Counted from the stretch's first letter, positions 35,303 to 43,566 are shown. The stretch is 57,094 nt of DNA from Rhizobiales bacterium Ga0077548 (GCA_001464215.1 LNEZ01000068.1:1-57094); one strand, 5' to 3'. Made by a program: numbers and translations. The notes: generated from the letters alone by a model not told the origin.

Positions 35303-36082
35303 TCAGAAGGATTGCGGCTCGCTCACCGGCGTATTCAGCCGCGCCTGCACGAGTTGCACCACGCGCTGCACTTCGCGCAAAGACGGCTTCAGCCAGTTGC
35401 GGATCTTCGAGCGCGCGTCGAGCGAAAGATAAGCGAGCGGAAGCTGCGCTTTCTCGCCCGCCGCCGGGGGCACGTTGCCCGGCGCCGAGGCCTTCAGAAA
35501 TTCCGCCATCGAAACCCGCTCGTCCTCCAGCAAATTCATGCTCATCGGATCGAGCAGCGGGATCATCATATGCACCGGGTGCGCCTTCAGCGCCCAGTAG
35601 GAATTCACGCTGTGCAGCGTTTGCGGTGCCACGCCCAAAAAAGCGTTCTCGGCCAGCATGAACTCGCAGCCGAAATGCTCCCGGATTTTGAAGCCGCGCT
35701 CGAAATCTTCCGCTTCGTAATGCGGGATATAGACGATCACCGGCTCGACATTGTTCGCGCGCGCCTCGGCAACGAAGTCGATGTCGCGCATCAACGAGAA
35801 GAAAGTCGGAAAAGCGCGGCTCGTGACGTCGACGATCTTCGGTTCATGCGCGCGCAAAGGCAGCGTGTCGAACAGACCCATCTGCCCTTTGGTCTTGTCG
35901 AGATTGACGACCTGCGCTTCCGGAAAATACTTCGAAAACTTCGGCTTCAGCGTGTCGGTATCGAACAGGAGCGGCGCATCGCCCGAAAGCCGGAAGAACT
36001 CGGCAAAGAGCCGTGCGATCAGCGTGGTGCCCGAGCGTTCACGCGGCGAGACGACAAGAATAGCAAGGCTCTTTCCGAGCAT
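35303..36082 (-). CDS. ParA-like P-loop protein with degenerate Walker A
   Basis: A 259-residue protein with a SIMIBI/ParA-like start (KSLAILVVSPRERSGTTLIA). The Walker A site reads RERSGTT where active ParA proteins have KGGVGKTT, so both lysines are lost and nucleotide hydrolysis is unlikely. Other parts are the Asp in LLFDTDTLKPKFSKYFP, the segment PKIVDVTSRAFPTFFSLM and the helical tail (LPLAYLSLDARSKIRNWLKP). It lies 47 nt downstream of an intact ParA-like gene on the same strand, so the two probably act together. Specific function unknown. Confidence 0.75.
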   Translation of the reverse strand: MLGKSLAILVVSPRERSGTTLIARLFAEFFRLSGDAPLLFDTDTLKPKFSKYFPEAQVVNLDKTKGQMGLFDTLPLRAHEPKIVDVTSRAFPTFFSLMRDIDFVAEARANNVEPVIVYIPHYEAEDFERGFKIREHFGCEFMLAENAFLGVAPQTLHSVNSYWALKAHPVHMMIPLLDPMSMNLLEDERVSMAEFLKASAPGNVPPAAGEKAQLPLAYLSLDARSKIRNWLKPSLREVQRVVQLVQARLNTPVSEPQSF

Positions 36083-36129
36083 TGTCGCCCCTGATTATCC
36101 GCGCCCGAAGCCGCGCGCGGAGCGCGCTG

Positions 36130-36942
36130 TTACGAAGACTGCGCGCCGTCGGTCGCCCATTCCATCATGCCCGCATCGTCATATTGCTCGTGGATCGCTT
36201 TTTCCCATGTACGGACATAACCGCGCAGCACGAGCGAATAATCCGCCCTCTGGTTCTTCGCGGTCTTGTTCTGACCGAACATGGCGAAGGGAACGCCGGC
36301 AACTTCGACCTGCTCGTAGGCCATTTCGTTGAGCTTCGGCACGTTGATTTCGTTTGCCTGGCGCCGCGCCCGCTTGAAATAGCGGTTATAGGTTTCCTGA
36401 TCCCACTCGAAAAAATTGGTGTCGTTGATGTGGTTCTTCACGACGTAATATTCGGCGTTCTCGGTATAGGGCAGCATCTCGTCGATTTCGTTGAGCGACG
36501 CCACCGACGGTCCGAGCACATGGAACAGCGCGAATTTGAATTCGCCGTTCTTCACCGCATCGAAGAAGCCGATGTCGGTCATATCTTTCAGCGTGCGCGA
36601 CAAGAGGCCTGCGCGCACGTCGATGATCGAAACTTTCACTTCGCTCGAATGCAGCGTGTCGAGCACCTTCATCTGGTCGGCGACCTGGGTCAGATCGACA
36701 ACCTCGGTGACGCGCGGATGAAAGCGCTTGAGCGTGCCGCGCGGGCTTTCGGTATCGAAAGCGCGGGTCAGCACATTCTTGCCTGCGAAGTAGTCGAGCA
36801 TGGTGCGCGCGACCGTGGTCTTGCCGACGCCGCCCTTGTCAGCGCCGACGATGATGACCGCCGGCTTCTGCTTGCTGCCCGGTTTGTCCGCTTTCTTCGC
36901 TTCTTTTGCTTCTTTCGCCACGCGCCGTCCCCTTGAAATCAT
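36130..36942 (-). CDS. ParA/MinD-like ATPase
   Basis: A 270-residue ATPase with a Lys-rich N-terminus (residues 1-27: KEAKEAKKADK) and a complete deviant Walker A, VGADKGGVGKTTVARTML (KGGVGKTT at 36-43), then TRAFDTESPRGTLKRFHP and the Walker-B-like VSIIDVRAGLL. Family members position plasmids, chromosomes or protein complexes. No ParB or centromere-like gene is adjacent. It precedes the degenerate ParA-like gene. The protein is of fair size, has no membrane segment, and the partner is unknown. Confidence 0.85.
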   Translation of the reverse strand: MISRGRRVAKEAKEAKKADKPGSKQKPAVIIVGADKGGVGKTTVARTMLDYFAGKNVLTRAFDTESPRGTLKRFHPRVTEVVDLTQVADQMKVLDTLHSSEVKVSIIDVRAGLLSRTLKDMTDIGFFDAVKNGEFKFALFHVLGPSVASLNEIDEMLPYTENAEYYVVKNHINDTNFFEWDQETYNRYFKRARRQANEINVPKLNEMAYEQVEVAGVPFAMFGQNKTAKNQRADYSLVLRGYVRTWEKAIHEQYDDAGMMEWATDGAQSS

Positions 36943-37058
36943 GAGCTAAGCACCCGGCAGCAATGCAAGCCGTTCGAGTCGCCAAAACGGCGCTACAGTC
37001 GCCCTTTTTGGCAATAATCGCAAGGCTTAGCGCCCTGCCACCGGTAACTGGTAAACCC

Positions 37059-37526
37059 CTAAACCGGACAGGAAGCGAGCAGTTGGCGGGCGGCCTGTGC
37101 CGCGCCTTTGAGCGGAATTTCCTCGGTCCGACCGTCGACCGCGACGACCAGGGTTCCGCCTTCCGCGAGCATCCGGCGCAGTTGCGGGCTCATGCGGGTC
37201 TCTCCCTGAAGCAGGAATTTATCGTCGAGCTCCAGCCGCTGGCCGGTCATGACAAGACTAATACTTTCGGCCTCCCGCCCGCGCACGGAAAAACGAGCGG
37301 TCAGACGGATGCCGTCTTTAGCCGTCTTCGGTTCATGTTCGAGACTGACCGAGATTTTGCGCGTCTTCCTTTCGCAGTGGAAATCGATCCTGATCGCGTC
37401 GCTTTCGGGAATGGCGTAGCTGAGGCTCACACCCTCTTCCGTGACCTGCCCGATCCATTTGTATTCGTCGGCAGCGGCAAAGCCGGTTGCAAAAATCAAA
37501 GCGGCGGCAAGAAAAAATCTTCTCAT
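37059..37526 (-). CDS. Exported hypothetical protein
   Basis: A 155-residue protein with a signal peptide (MRRFFLAAALIFATGFAAA). The mature part is a beta-rich domain (YKWIGQVTEEGVSLSYAIPE, IRIDFHCERKTRKISVSLEH) with two Cys (FHCERK and LASCPV), which may form a disulfide. I do not recognise the family. The start at 37526 is chosen because the upstream extension to 37574 is not signal-like. Divergent from the nuclease gene at 37613. Confidence 0.8.
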   Translation of the reverse strand: MRRFFLAAALIFATGFAAADEYKWIGQVTEEGVSLSYAIPESDAIRIDFHCERKTRKISVSLEHEPKTAKDGIRLTARFSVRGREAESISLVMTGQRLELDDKFLLQGETRMSPQLRRMLAEGGTLVVAVDGRTEEIPLKGAAQAARQLLASCPV

Positions 37527-37612
37527 CGCGGAAGTTAATCGCGGCCAAGCACCTTCGTCAAAGCCGCAAAACACTCCATCGGCTTAATCCGCATTAACGC
37601 AGCGGAAGCCAT

Positions 37613-38125
37613 TTGCCGCTAACGATTCCCGTCATGAGAATCGTCACGCCGTACCGCAGATTTGAAAATGTACTGCCGAACCTCTGGCTGCTTTTGTTCG
37701 CGGCCGTCATCGGTGCCGCGGGCTATTACGGTTTTTCCTATAGCGGTGCGGCACTCCCTCGCCCCGATCTCAAGAACGAACGCTTCGGTACTTGCGGCTA
37801 TGTCTCTCGCAACAACTGCGTGATCGACGGCGACACGTTTGTCTTCAGCGGCGAGAAAATCCGGATCGCCGACATCGACGCACCGGAGACCGGCGGCGCA
37901 AAATGCGCATCCGAAGCCAAACTCGGCGCCCGCGCGACCAAGCGGCTTCGCGAATTGCTGAACCAGGGCCCGTTTGAATTGCGAAACTATCAGAGCCGCG
38001 ACCGCGACCAGTACGGCAGGAAGCTGCGCGTGGTGATGCGCGACGGCAGGTCGGTCGGCGACACGCTTATTACGGAAGGTCTCGCGCGGCGCTGGAACGG
38101 CAAGCGCAACCCCTGGTGCGCGTAG
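37613..38125 (+). CDS. Thermonuclease (SNase-like) family protein
   Basis: A 170-aa protein with one N-terminal membrane helix (NLWLLLFAAVIGAAGYYGFS), then a staphylococcal-nuclease-like OB fold: NCVIDGDTFVFSGEKIRIAD, IDAPETGG, and YQSRDRDQYGRKLRVVMRDG. The expected catalytic Arg and Glu positions are in RIADIDAPE and the second Arg in DQYGRKLR. It probably cleaves DNA or RNA outside the cytoplasm. TTG 37613 has GGAAG 5 nt upstream; ATG 37634 is an alternative without a clear ribosome site. Confidence 0.88.
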   Translation: MPLTIPVMRIVTPYRRFENVLPNLWLLLFAAVIGAAGYYGFSYSGAALPRPDLKNERFGTCGYVSRNNCVIDGDTFVFSGEKIRIADIDAPETGGAKCASEAKLGARATKRLRELLNQGPFELRNYQSRDRDQYGRKLRVVMRDGRSVGDTLITEGLARRWNGKRNPWCA

Positions 38126-38191
38126 CCCATCGCCCTATTTGTCCGGCCCTCGATTTTCGTTTAACTCATTCTCGTCCAGCACGAAGAGAAC

Positions 38192-38647
38192 ATGAGCCTC
38201 TCCTCCGTCCGCGCGTGGTTCGCGCAAAACGCCCCCGACATCGAAGTACTCGTCACCGGGACCAGCTCGGCGACCGTCACTGACGCGGCAAACACCCATA
38301 ATGTCGAGCCCGCGCAGATCGCGAAAACGATCTGCGTTCGTGCGGGCGAGAAAATTCTACTGATCGTGACCAGCGGCGCGGCAAGGCTCGACAACAAGAA
38401 ATTCAAGGGCGTGTTCGGTGTCCGCCCGCGTATGTTGGGTGCGGAAGAAGTGCTCGTACTCACCGGCCATCCGGTCGGCGGCGTTTGTCCGTTCGGGTTA
38501 GCCAGCGCGCTACCGGTCTATTGCGACGTATCGCTGAAACAATTCGAGATGGTGGTGCCCGCCGCCGGTGCGGGAAATGCCGCCGTGAAAATACCCGTCG
38601 CTCGCTTGGCGGAACTTACCAAGGCGCAGTGGGTCGAAGTCTGCTGA
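38192..38647 (+). CDS. YbaK/EbsC-family aminoacyl-tRNA deacylase
   Basis: A 151-aa protein of the YbaK/ProX trans-editing fold. Members hydrolyse misacylated tRNA (for example Cys-tRNAPro) in the cytosol. Blocks seen: NVEPAQIAKTICVRAGEKIL with the invariant Lys, VTSGAARLDNKKFK, and GHPVGGVCPFGLASALPVYC, the core motif. The substrate amino acid is not predicted. A bidirectional terminator follows the stop by 10 nt. Confidence 0.93.
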   Translation: MSLSSVRAWFAQNAPDIEVLVTGTSSATVTDAANTHNVEPAQIAKTICVRAGEKILLIVTSGAARLDNKKFKGVFGVRPRMLGAEEVLVLTGHPVGGVCPFGLASALPVYCDVSLKQFEMVVPAAGAGNAAVKIPVARLAELTKAQWVEVC

Positions 38648-38656
38648 TGATATAAA

Positions 38657-38685
38657 AAAAGCCCGCGCAGCTCGCGCGGGCTTTT
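38657..38685. terminator. Bidirectional rho-independent terminator
   Basis: An 8-bp GC stem GCCCGCGC (38661-38668) / GCGCGGGC (38674-38681) with a 5-nt loop, flanked by AAAA on the left and TTTT on the right. It ends the YbaK gene on the + strand and the His-rich gene on the - strand. Confidence 0.92.
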
Positions 38686-38699
38686 CTTCTGATCGGCTA

Positions 38700-38945
38700 T
38701 TACCAAGCGCGGAAGTAAATGCCCGGGCCCGGCTGGTAGTAGTGGTAACGCGGGCCGTAATAACCGTGATGATAATGGCGGTGATGGCGATGATGACGGC
38801 GCCAATGGCGATGCTGAACTTCATTGACGTTCGTCTCGACCTGCGGCGCAACCGGGGTCACCGGAGCCGCGATCACCGGGGTCGTTACAGTCGCAGCAGC
38901 AAGAAGGCCGCCCGCAACCGCGCTATAAAGAGTGGTCTTCAACAT
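38700..38945 (-). CDS. Small exported histidine-rich protein
   Basis: An 81-residue protein with a signal peptide (LYSAVAGGLLAAATVTTPVIAAP) and a mature part where His, Arg and Tyr dominate (HRHWRRHHRHHRHYHHGYYG and a Tyr/Pro tail). Start ATG 38945 has GGGAGAAG upstream; the longer frame to 39077 is not coding-like. Such a His-rich exported peptide could bind Ni, Zn or Cu, but no metal gene is next to it. It shares a gap of 183 nt with the divergent terC gene. Confidence 0.75.
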   Translation of the reverse strand: MLKTTLYSAVAGGLLAAATVTTPVIAAPVTPVAPQVETNVNEVQHRHWRRHHRHHRHYHHGYYGPRYHYYQPGPGIYFRAW

Positions 38946-39128
38946 TTTACTTCTCCCTTGTTCTATCCTTGAGGGAGAAACTTTCGGGAATACTCGTCGT
39001 TCCTGATCCGCGACAATGCGCGCATACATTCGCAGCGCATTAGAATGATAAGGCCTTTGTGTCGCTTTTCGTTCCACGCAAAATAATCACGATACGTCTC
39101 GTTTTGTATCACCCATAGAGGCCCGCAG

Positions 39129-39887
39129 ATGTTCGATCTGGTCACGATCTTTTCCGATCCGGCAAACATCGCAGCACTCGCGACATTGATCGCGATGGAA
39201 ATCGTGCTCGGCATCGACAACCTGATCTTCATTTCGATTCTCACGAACAAGCTGCCGGTCGCCGAGCGTGCGCGTGCGCGCACCATCGGCATCAGCGCGG
39301 CGCTCATTCTGCGGCTCGCTTTGCTCAGTACAGTCTTCATCATCGTGCAGCTCACCGCGCCCGTGTTCTCGGTATTCGGGCAAGGCTTTTCCTGGCGCGA
39401 CATGATCCTGATCGCGGGCGGCCTGTTCCTGGTCTGGAAGGCGACCAAGGAAATCCACCACAACGTCGACCCCGACCCCGCCGAGGGTGTCTTCCAAGGC
39501 GGCGCGAAGATGACCTATGCCGCGACAATCGTGCAGATTCTGATTCTCGATCTTGTATTTTCGGTGGACAGCATCATCACCGCGGTCGGCATGACCGACC
39601 AGATCGCGATCATGGTGATCGCGGTCGTCGTCACCGTTGCCGTGATGCTGCTCGCCGCGACCCCGCTCGCGAATTTCATCAACAATAATCCGAGCGTCGT
39701 GATGCTCGCGCTCGGCTTCCTGCTGATGATCGGAATGCTTCTGATCGCGGAAGGCTTCGGCGCGAAAGTGCCGAAGGGTTACGTGTACGCGGCGATGCTG
39801 TTCTCTGGCTTCATCGAGGCGCTCAATATCTTTTCCCGGCGCGCGCGAAAGAAGAAGCAGGCCGCGCGGATGAAGATGGAGCGCTAG
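39129..39887 (+). CDS. TerC-family membrane protein
   Basis: Seven-helix inner-membrane protein (252 aa) of the TerC family, related to tellurite resistance and to manganese/calcium export. The conserved acidic helices are [19 protein letters not shown] and [18 protein letters not shown], which carry the Asp/Glu residues of the family, plus a His-rich loop [14 protein letters not shown]. The C-terminus is basic ([13 protein letters not shown]). The ion is not known. ATG 39129 lies in a spacer divergent to the His-rich protein. No manganese riboswitch was recognised upstream. Confidence 0.93.
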   Translation: MFDLVTIFSDPANIAALATLIAMEIVLGIDNLIFISILTNKLPVAERARARTIGISAALILRLALLSTVFIIVQLTAPVFSVFGQGFSWRDMILIAGGLFLVWKATKEIHHNVDPDPAEGVFQGGAKMTYAATIVQILILDLVFSVDSIITAVGMTDQIAIMVIAVVVTVAVMLLAATPLANFINNNPSVVMLALGFLLMIGMLLIAEGFGAKVPKGYVYAAMLFSGFIEALNIFSRRARKKKQAARMKMER

Positions 39888-40222
39888 CGCGGCACCTTGT
39901 TGACGCGAAAGCGGCCGATATCGTCCGGCGCCGTCAGCCGGATGAATTTCTTAATTTGCATTATCCGCTCGTCGATAGCGCCAGCGCTCACGCCCTTCTC
40001 CGCAAGCGCCTTGCGTGCCTTAGCTTCCACGCCGCCGCACGCGCCAAACGCTCGCTCGATGACAACCTCCGTGGCGATCGGCGGCGCCACAAGCGCTAGC
40101 TTCTTGGTCTCGTCAGTTACGCAAAGCACGTAGGCGACCGACACCGGATCGAACGCGCCCTGCGCTCTTGCACCGGAAGAAAATGAAAGCGCCGCAAGGA
40201 GAACGAGCGAGATACGGGCCAT
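39884..40222 (-). CDS. Small exported hypothetical protein
   Basis: A 112-residue protein with a signal peptide ([20 protein letters not shown]). The mature part is helical ([40 protein letters not shown]) with two Cys (YVLCVT, FGACGG) that could be bridged. I do not recognise the family. ATG at 40222 is preferred to TTG at 40225. It overlaps the terC stop by 4 nt and sits 13 nt downstream of a tiny zinc-finger gene on the same strand. Confidence 0.75.
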   Translation of the reverse strand: MARISLVLLAALSFSSGARAQGAFDPVSVAYVLCVTDETKKLALVAPPIATEVVIERAFGACGGVEAKARKALAEKGVSAGAIDERIMQIKKFIRLTAPDDIGRFRVNKVPR

Positions 40223-40235
40223 CAAGTGCCGGCAC

Positions 40236-40349
40236 TCAAGATTGCACGCCGGTGCCGCCGCAGCGCTGGCACTTCACTTTCCTATCGCCGTTCTTGATCA
40301 GCCCTTTGCCTTCGCAATTCTTGCAGGGCTTCTTTTTGTCTTTGGGCAT
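40236..40349 (-). CDS. Tiny protein with two CxxCxGxG (DnaJ-type) zinc-finger motifs
   Basis: A 37-residue reading frame with an excellent ribosome site (GGGGGA about 7 nt before ATG 40349). The protein starts MPKDKKKPCKNC and contains CKNCEGKG and CQRCGGTG, the two halves of one DnaJ-type zinc-binding module, separated by a 15-residue Lys-rich link. The rest of DnaJ (J domain, peptide-binding part) is absent. It may be a chaperone adaptor or a metal-binding peptide. The conserved spacing argues that it is coding. It is upstream of the exported protein on the same strand. Confidence 0.7.
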   Translation of the reverse strand: MPKDKKKPCKNCEGKGLIKNGDRKVKCQRCGGTGVQS

Positions 40350-40527
40350 AATGTTCCCCCGCGTGATGGAACGAATATAGACCTGCTGCAATTCAACAAG
40401 CCAGCACTTGCCTCGATGAATAATGGCGGAACTGCGTTTGGATGCAGTTACACAAAAGAGTGATGGCGCATCTCGCCCGCGCCGGGAGGGGTTTCCGCTT
40501 CAAGACCCCAACCAACGGAGAGAGCAA

Positions 40528-40731
40528 ATGAACAAGATCATTTTTGGTACGATTGCCGCCGCTACTGTTATCGCGTCCGTCAGCGCAGCTTCCGCGCAGA
40601 ACCGCATGGACCGCAACTGGTCGGAAATCAGCACGACTTCGATGGAATCGACCTACGAGCAGCCGGCGCGCCGCAATGGCATTTCCTACGGCTACAACCT
40701 TCGCTTCGAACGCGCCGACGTCGGCAAGTAA
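40528..40731 (+). CDS. Small exported protein
   Basis: A 67-residue protein with signal peptide MNKIIFGTIAAATVIASVSA and a short mature segment rich in Arg, Asn, Tyr and Ser (NRMDRNWSEISTTSMES, YGYNLRFERADVGK). No Cys. The start is chosen by GGAGAGAG upstream at 40517-40524. A good terminator follows, so it is a single-gene unit. Function unknown. Confidence 0.75.
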   Translation: MNKIIFGTIAAATVIASVSAASAQNRMDRNWSEISTTSMESTYEQPARRNGISYGYNLRFERADVGK

Positions 40732-40755
40732 GTAGCTCAACAAATTTTGCGAAAG

Positions 40756-40783
40756 CGGCCGGTGGAAACATCGGCCGTTTTTT
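40756..40783 (+). terminator. Rho-independent terminator
   Basis: CGGCCG (40756-40761) pairs with CGGCCG (40772-40777) around a 10-nt loop, followed by a run of T (40778-40784). It terminates the small exported-protein gene; the Cache gene on the other strand ends 7 nt away. Confidence 0.8.
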
Positions 40784-40790
40784 TGCGCGT

Positions 40791-41768
40791 TCAGGACGCG
40801 CCGGTCCCTGACGAACGTCTGCGGCTCGCATTCAGAAGTATTACGCTTACTGAGCCGAGCAACGTGACAACAAGGCCGGCCAGAAGCGCGGCAATTAGCG
40901 GCCAGCGCGAGTCGCTGCGATCCGGCGTGAACGAAACGGCCGCCCACCCCGTGAGCTCCGATTGCAAATAGAAAATATCGATCGGAATTCCGTCCAAATT
41001 TTTACCTTTGAACCTGCCGCTTTTTTCGCTGCGCGCCGCGGAGTTTGAAGGCGCACTACGACCCACGTATTTGTCGTTATCGACGCTACGCGCAAGGACT
41101 ACTCCGTTGCGGTCAGTGATTGTCGTCACGGTATCCTTGACGAAAGTCCCCTCCTTCACCGCAGCGAGAATCTCAATCGGGTCGAGTGCGACGGCGAGCA
41201 AATATAGAACTCGCCCCTCCTCGGAAATCGGAACCGCAACGGCAATCAGGTTCTTCTGTGCCAGCTTTGCGTAGAAGATATTTGAGATGAACGGCCGATC
41301 CGGCTTGAGTCCATCGATAACGCTCTTCTGAGCAAAACGCGCTCCTTCTTCGAGGCGGGCATTAATTGGATAGGCTGTGTTGAAGACTTGCGTATTGCGT
41401 GCGACGTCGTGCAAGACGACCTGCCTGCGCGTGCGCTGCGCGAAGAAGCTCGCCTCCTTGTAGAATTCCTCGAATTGCCGGCGTTTGAGCCGGTCGGAAG
41501 AGGCTAGATCGCGAAGCTGCTGCAACTCGACTTCGATTTTTGAATCGAAGGAGACAACTGCAAAGTGAGCTTGCGCGTCGAGTGCGGCAAGTTGCTCGTC
41601 ACGAACGCGGGATACCTCAAGGCACGTAGCCGTGTACGTCACGCCGGAAACGAGCACGGCGGCGGCAATTGTTAGCCAGGCTTTGGAGAGAGGAAGTGAC
41701 GAGGTACGGAACTTTAGCGCTGTTTCCACGGCACACCTAAATACCTGCTCGCGGACACCATCCGTCAT
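40791..41768 (-). CDS. Cache-domain sensor protein without output domain
   Basis: A 325-residue protein: cytoplasmic N-terminus (1-29), membrane helix (about 30-50), a periplasmic double-Cache-like domain (60-285, with DSKIEVELQQLRDLASSDRL, PISEEGRVLYLLAVALDP and VTTITDRNGVVLARSVDNDK), a second helix (289-312), then a short basic tail ending in RRRSSGTGAS. Cache sensors normally continue into a HAMP, kinase, GGDEF or chemoreceptor part; here it stops. Codon use looks less GC-biased than neighbours. Start 41768 is chosen; upstream is the tRNA, so a longer frame is not credible. No adjacent kinase. Confidence 0.8.
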   Translation of the reverse strand: MTDGVREQVFRCAVETALKFRTSSLPLSKAWLTIAAAVLVSGVTYTATCLEVSRVRDEQLAALDAQAHFAVVSFDSKIEVELQQLRDLASSDRLKRRQFEEFYKEASFFAQRTRRQVVLHDVARNTQVFNTAYPINARLEEGARFAQKSVIDGLKPDRPFISNIFYAKLAQKNLIAVAVPISEEGRVLYLLAVALDPIEILAAVKEGTFVKDTVTTITDRNGVVLARSVDNDKYVGRSAPSNSAARSEKSGRFKGKNLDGIPIDIFYLQSELTGWAAVSFTPDRSDSRWPLIAALLAGLVVTLLGSVSVILLNASRRRSSGTGAS

Positions 41769-41850
41769 AAGAATTAACCAAACGGAAACAGCACCCGCCC
41801 CTGCCGAAAAAGCATTTGCATGAAACGTCTTAAGGCGCCGTGCGGACTGG

Positions 41851-41946
<96 letters not shown>

Positions 41947-42062
41947 GCGCCGAAGGACCGGGTCGAACGAGGTCCTTGTAATGGGCCGTTCCTTATCGAA
42001 CGCACCCGCCCTGCACAAGTCAAAGCCTGAAATGAGAAACAGAGGAGTCTCGCGGCAGCGCC

Positions 42063-42431
42063 TCAGGGCAGCCGCTTCACGAAATTCGAGATCTGCGGCC
42101 CGTAGGTCTTGCAGAACTTTTCTTCGTCTTTCTCGTATTCGTCGAAGCTCTTCACATAGAAGACCCGCTCCAGCCGGTTCGGGTCTAAGCGGAGCTTTTT
42201 CTGTAGCGCATTGATGAAGCCGGTCAGGCGCTCGTCGTCCTTGTCGGCAATCGGCGTTTCCAGCTTGCAACTGCGGCCGGCGAGGCTAAGCCGGATCGAA
42301 GTCTCGAGCCGCTTCTGTGCCTCGCTTGCCCCCATTTTCTGCACGACAAAAGGCTTCTCCTGCGCGGCGGCCACGCCCGAAGCGCAGACGAAAACGACAG
42401 CAGCAAAAACGGTCGGGGCCTTGAATTGCAT
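42063..42431 (-). CDS. Small exported hypothetical protein
   Basis: A 122-residue protein with a signal peptide (APTVFAAVVFVCASGVAAA). The mature part is helical and charged (EAQKRLETSIRLSLAGRSCK, FINALQKKLRLDPNRLERVF, YEKDEEKFCKTYGPQ) with two Cys. No known family. It lies in a 770-nt interval between the tRNA and rplU and is read in the opposite direction to rplU. Confidence 0.75.
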   Translation of the reverse strand: MQFKAPTVFAAVVFVCASGVAAAQEKPFVVQKMGASEAQKRLETSIRLSLAGRSCKLETPIADKDDERLTGFINALQKKLRLDPNRLERVFYVKSFDEYEKDEEKFCKTYGPQISNFVKRLP

Positions 42432-42580
42432 CGGGATTCTCCGGCGCGGCGATTTGCGGACCGGCGACTAGATACACCAGCCGCAGGGCCAAACCAGCGC
42501 TTTCCTTATCAAATAACGGCGATTTTGAAGGTAAGCTGAACAAGGCAGGTTCTCCGAAAGGCCCGATTCGGCCCTTTTCC

Positions 42581-42608
42581 TTGACTCAGCCACCCCCCGC
42601 CTCTATCA
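42581..42608 (+). promoter_or_regulatory. Promoter for the rplU-rpmA operon
   Basis: TTGACT (42581-42586), 16 nt, then CTATCA (42603-42608), which fits the alphaproteobacterial sigma-70 form (TTGAC, CTATNT). It is about 107 nt upstream of the rplU start, leaving a leader with possible hairpins (GGACG / CGTCC near 42626-42648 and CCCT / AGGG near 42653-42666). Confidence 0.6.
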
Positions 42609-42714
42609 CCCGGCCATCCAAAAAAGGACGCATGAACGACGTCCCGGCAGGCCCTGAAGGCAGGGTCTGACTGCAAAAAGCCGAGCCCATCGAGGCCGGA
42701 GAAAGAGACTGAAT

Positions 42715-43176
42715 ATGTTTGCGGTCATCAAGACCGGCGGCAAGCAACATCGCGTTGTGGCCGACCAAACTTTGAAAGTTTACCTGCACGAGGCGAAGGT
42801 CGGCGACATCGTCACCTTCCCGGTTACTGCCCACGGCGGCGACAAGCCGATCTTTGGCACCCCGCTGGTGGACGGCGCGACTGTTGCGGCCGAAGTGCTC
42901 GCACAAGCGCACGACCGCACCGTCATCGCCTTCAAGAAGCGCCGCCGCCAGAACTCGAAGCGCAAGCGCGGCTATCGCGACCAGCACACGCTGGTCCGCG
43001 TCACCGAGATTTTGCTGAACGGCGCCAAGCCCACCAAGGCCGCGCGTGTGAAGCCGGTGAAGGCAAAGTCGGTAGGCGAGGCGGCCGGTGAAGGCGCGGA
43101 GGCGCCAACAAAGACCAAGAAGCCTGCCGCGAAAAAGCCCGCTGCCAAGGCAAAAACGGCTGCGAAAAAGAAGTAA
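42715..43176 (+). CDS. rplU: 50S ribosomal protein L21 with long basic tail
   Basis: Ribosomal protein L21; residues 1-103 are the normal L21 (MFAVIKTGGKQHRVVADQTL, KFKKRRRQNSK-type block as AFKKRRRQNSKRKRGYRDQH, ending VRVTEI). It continues about 50 residues more with Ala/Lys/Pro-rich repeats (KKPAAKKPAAKAK), giving 153 residues. Such tails are seen in alphaproteobacteria. The gene is followed by rpmA after 52 nt, the usual pair. Start ATG 42715; the leader carries a promoter. Confidence 0.97.
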   Translation: MFAVIKTGGKQHRVVADQTLKVYLHEAKVGDIVTFPVTAHGGDKPIFGTPLVDGATVAAEVLAQAHDRTVIAFKKRRRQNSKRKRGYRDQHTLVRVTEILLNGAKPTKAARVKPVKAKSVGEAAGEGAEAPTKTKKPAAKKPAAKAKTAAKKK

Positions 43177-43228
43177 GACTTAGACAGGATTTTGGGGTAT
43201 AGCCCCGCAAGAATTCGGAGTTTCTACG

Positions 43229-43498
43229 ATGGCCCATAAAAAAGCAGGCGGCTCTTCGCGCAACGGTCGCGACTCGGCTGGCAAGCGCCTTGGCGTGAAG
43301 CGCTTTGGCGGCGAAGCCGTGCTTGCCGGCAACATCATCGTCCGCCAGCGCGGCACCAAGGTTCACGCAGGCGCCAATGTCGGCATCGGCAAGGACCACA
43401 CGCTTTTTGCGCTTACCGACGGCATCGTCGAGTTCAAGGCCAAGAACAAAGACCGCAACCTTGTATCGATCGTACCGATGCCGAAAGCAGCCGAATAG
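43229..43498 (+). CDS. rpmA: 50S ribosomal protein L27
   Basis: Ribosomal protein L27 (89 aa), near the peptidyl-transferase centre. The N-terminal [20 protein letters not shown] is the normal form without a cleaved leader, then [20 protein letters not shown] and [20 protein letters not shown]. The gene pairs with rplU. Two hairpins follow (43513-43542 and 43567-43590). Confidence 0.98.
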   Translation: MAHKKAGGSSRNGRDSAGKRLGVKRFGGEAVLAGNIIVRQRGTKVHAGANVGIGKDHTLFALTDGIVEFKAKNKDRNLVSIVPMPKAAE

Positions 43499-43566
43499 GC
43501 GAGACTTAAAAAGTCCCGCCGGCACTTGTCGCTCCGCGGGACCCAATAAAAAGACGGGTCTGATTA

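Noticed and set aside
35312-36094. Long open frame on the plus strand opposite the degenerate ParA gene
   Set aside because: Its Arg/His-rich product with no domain is the usual antisense shadow of a GC-rich gene; the minus-strand frame has family-like motifs and matching codon use.
38946-39128. Manganese (yybP-ykoY) riboswitch before terC
   Set aside because: No conserved loop pair could be recognised on the plus strand.
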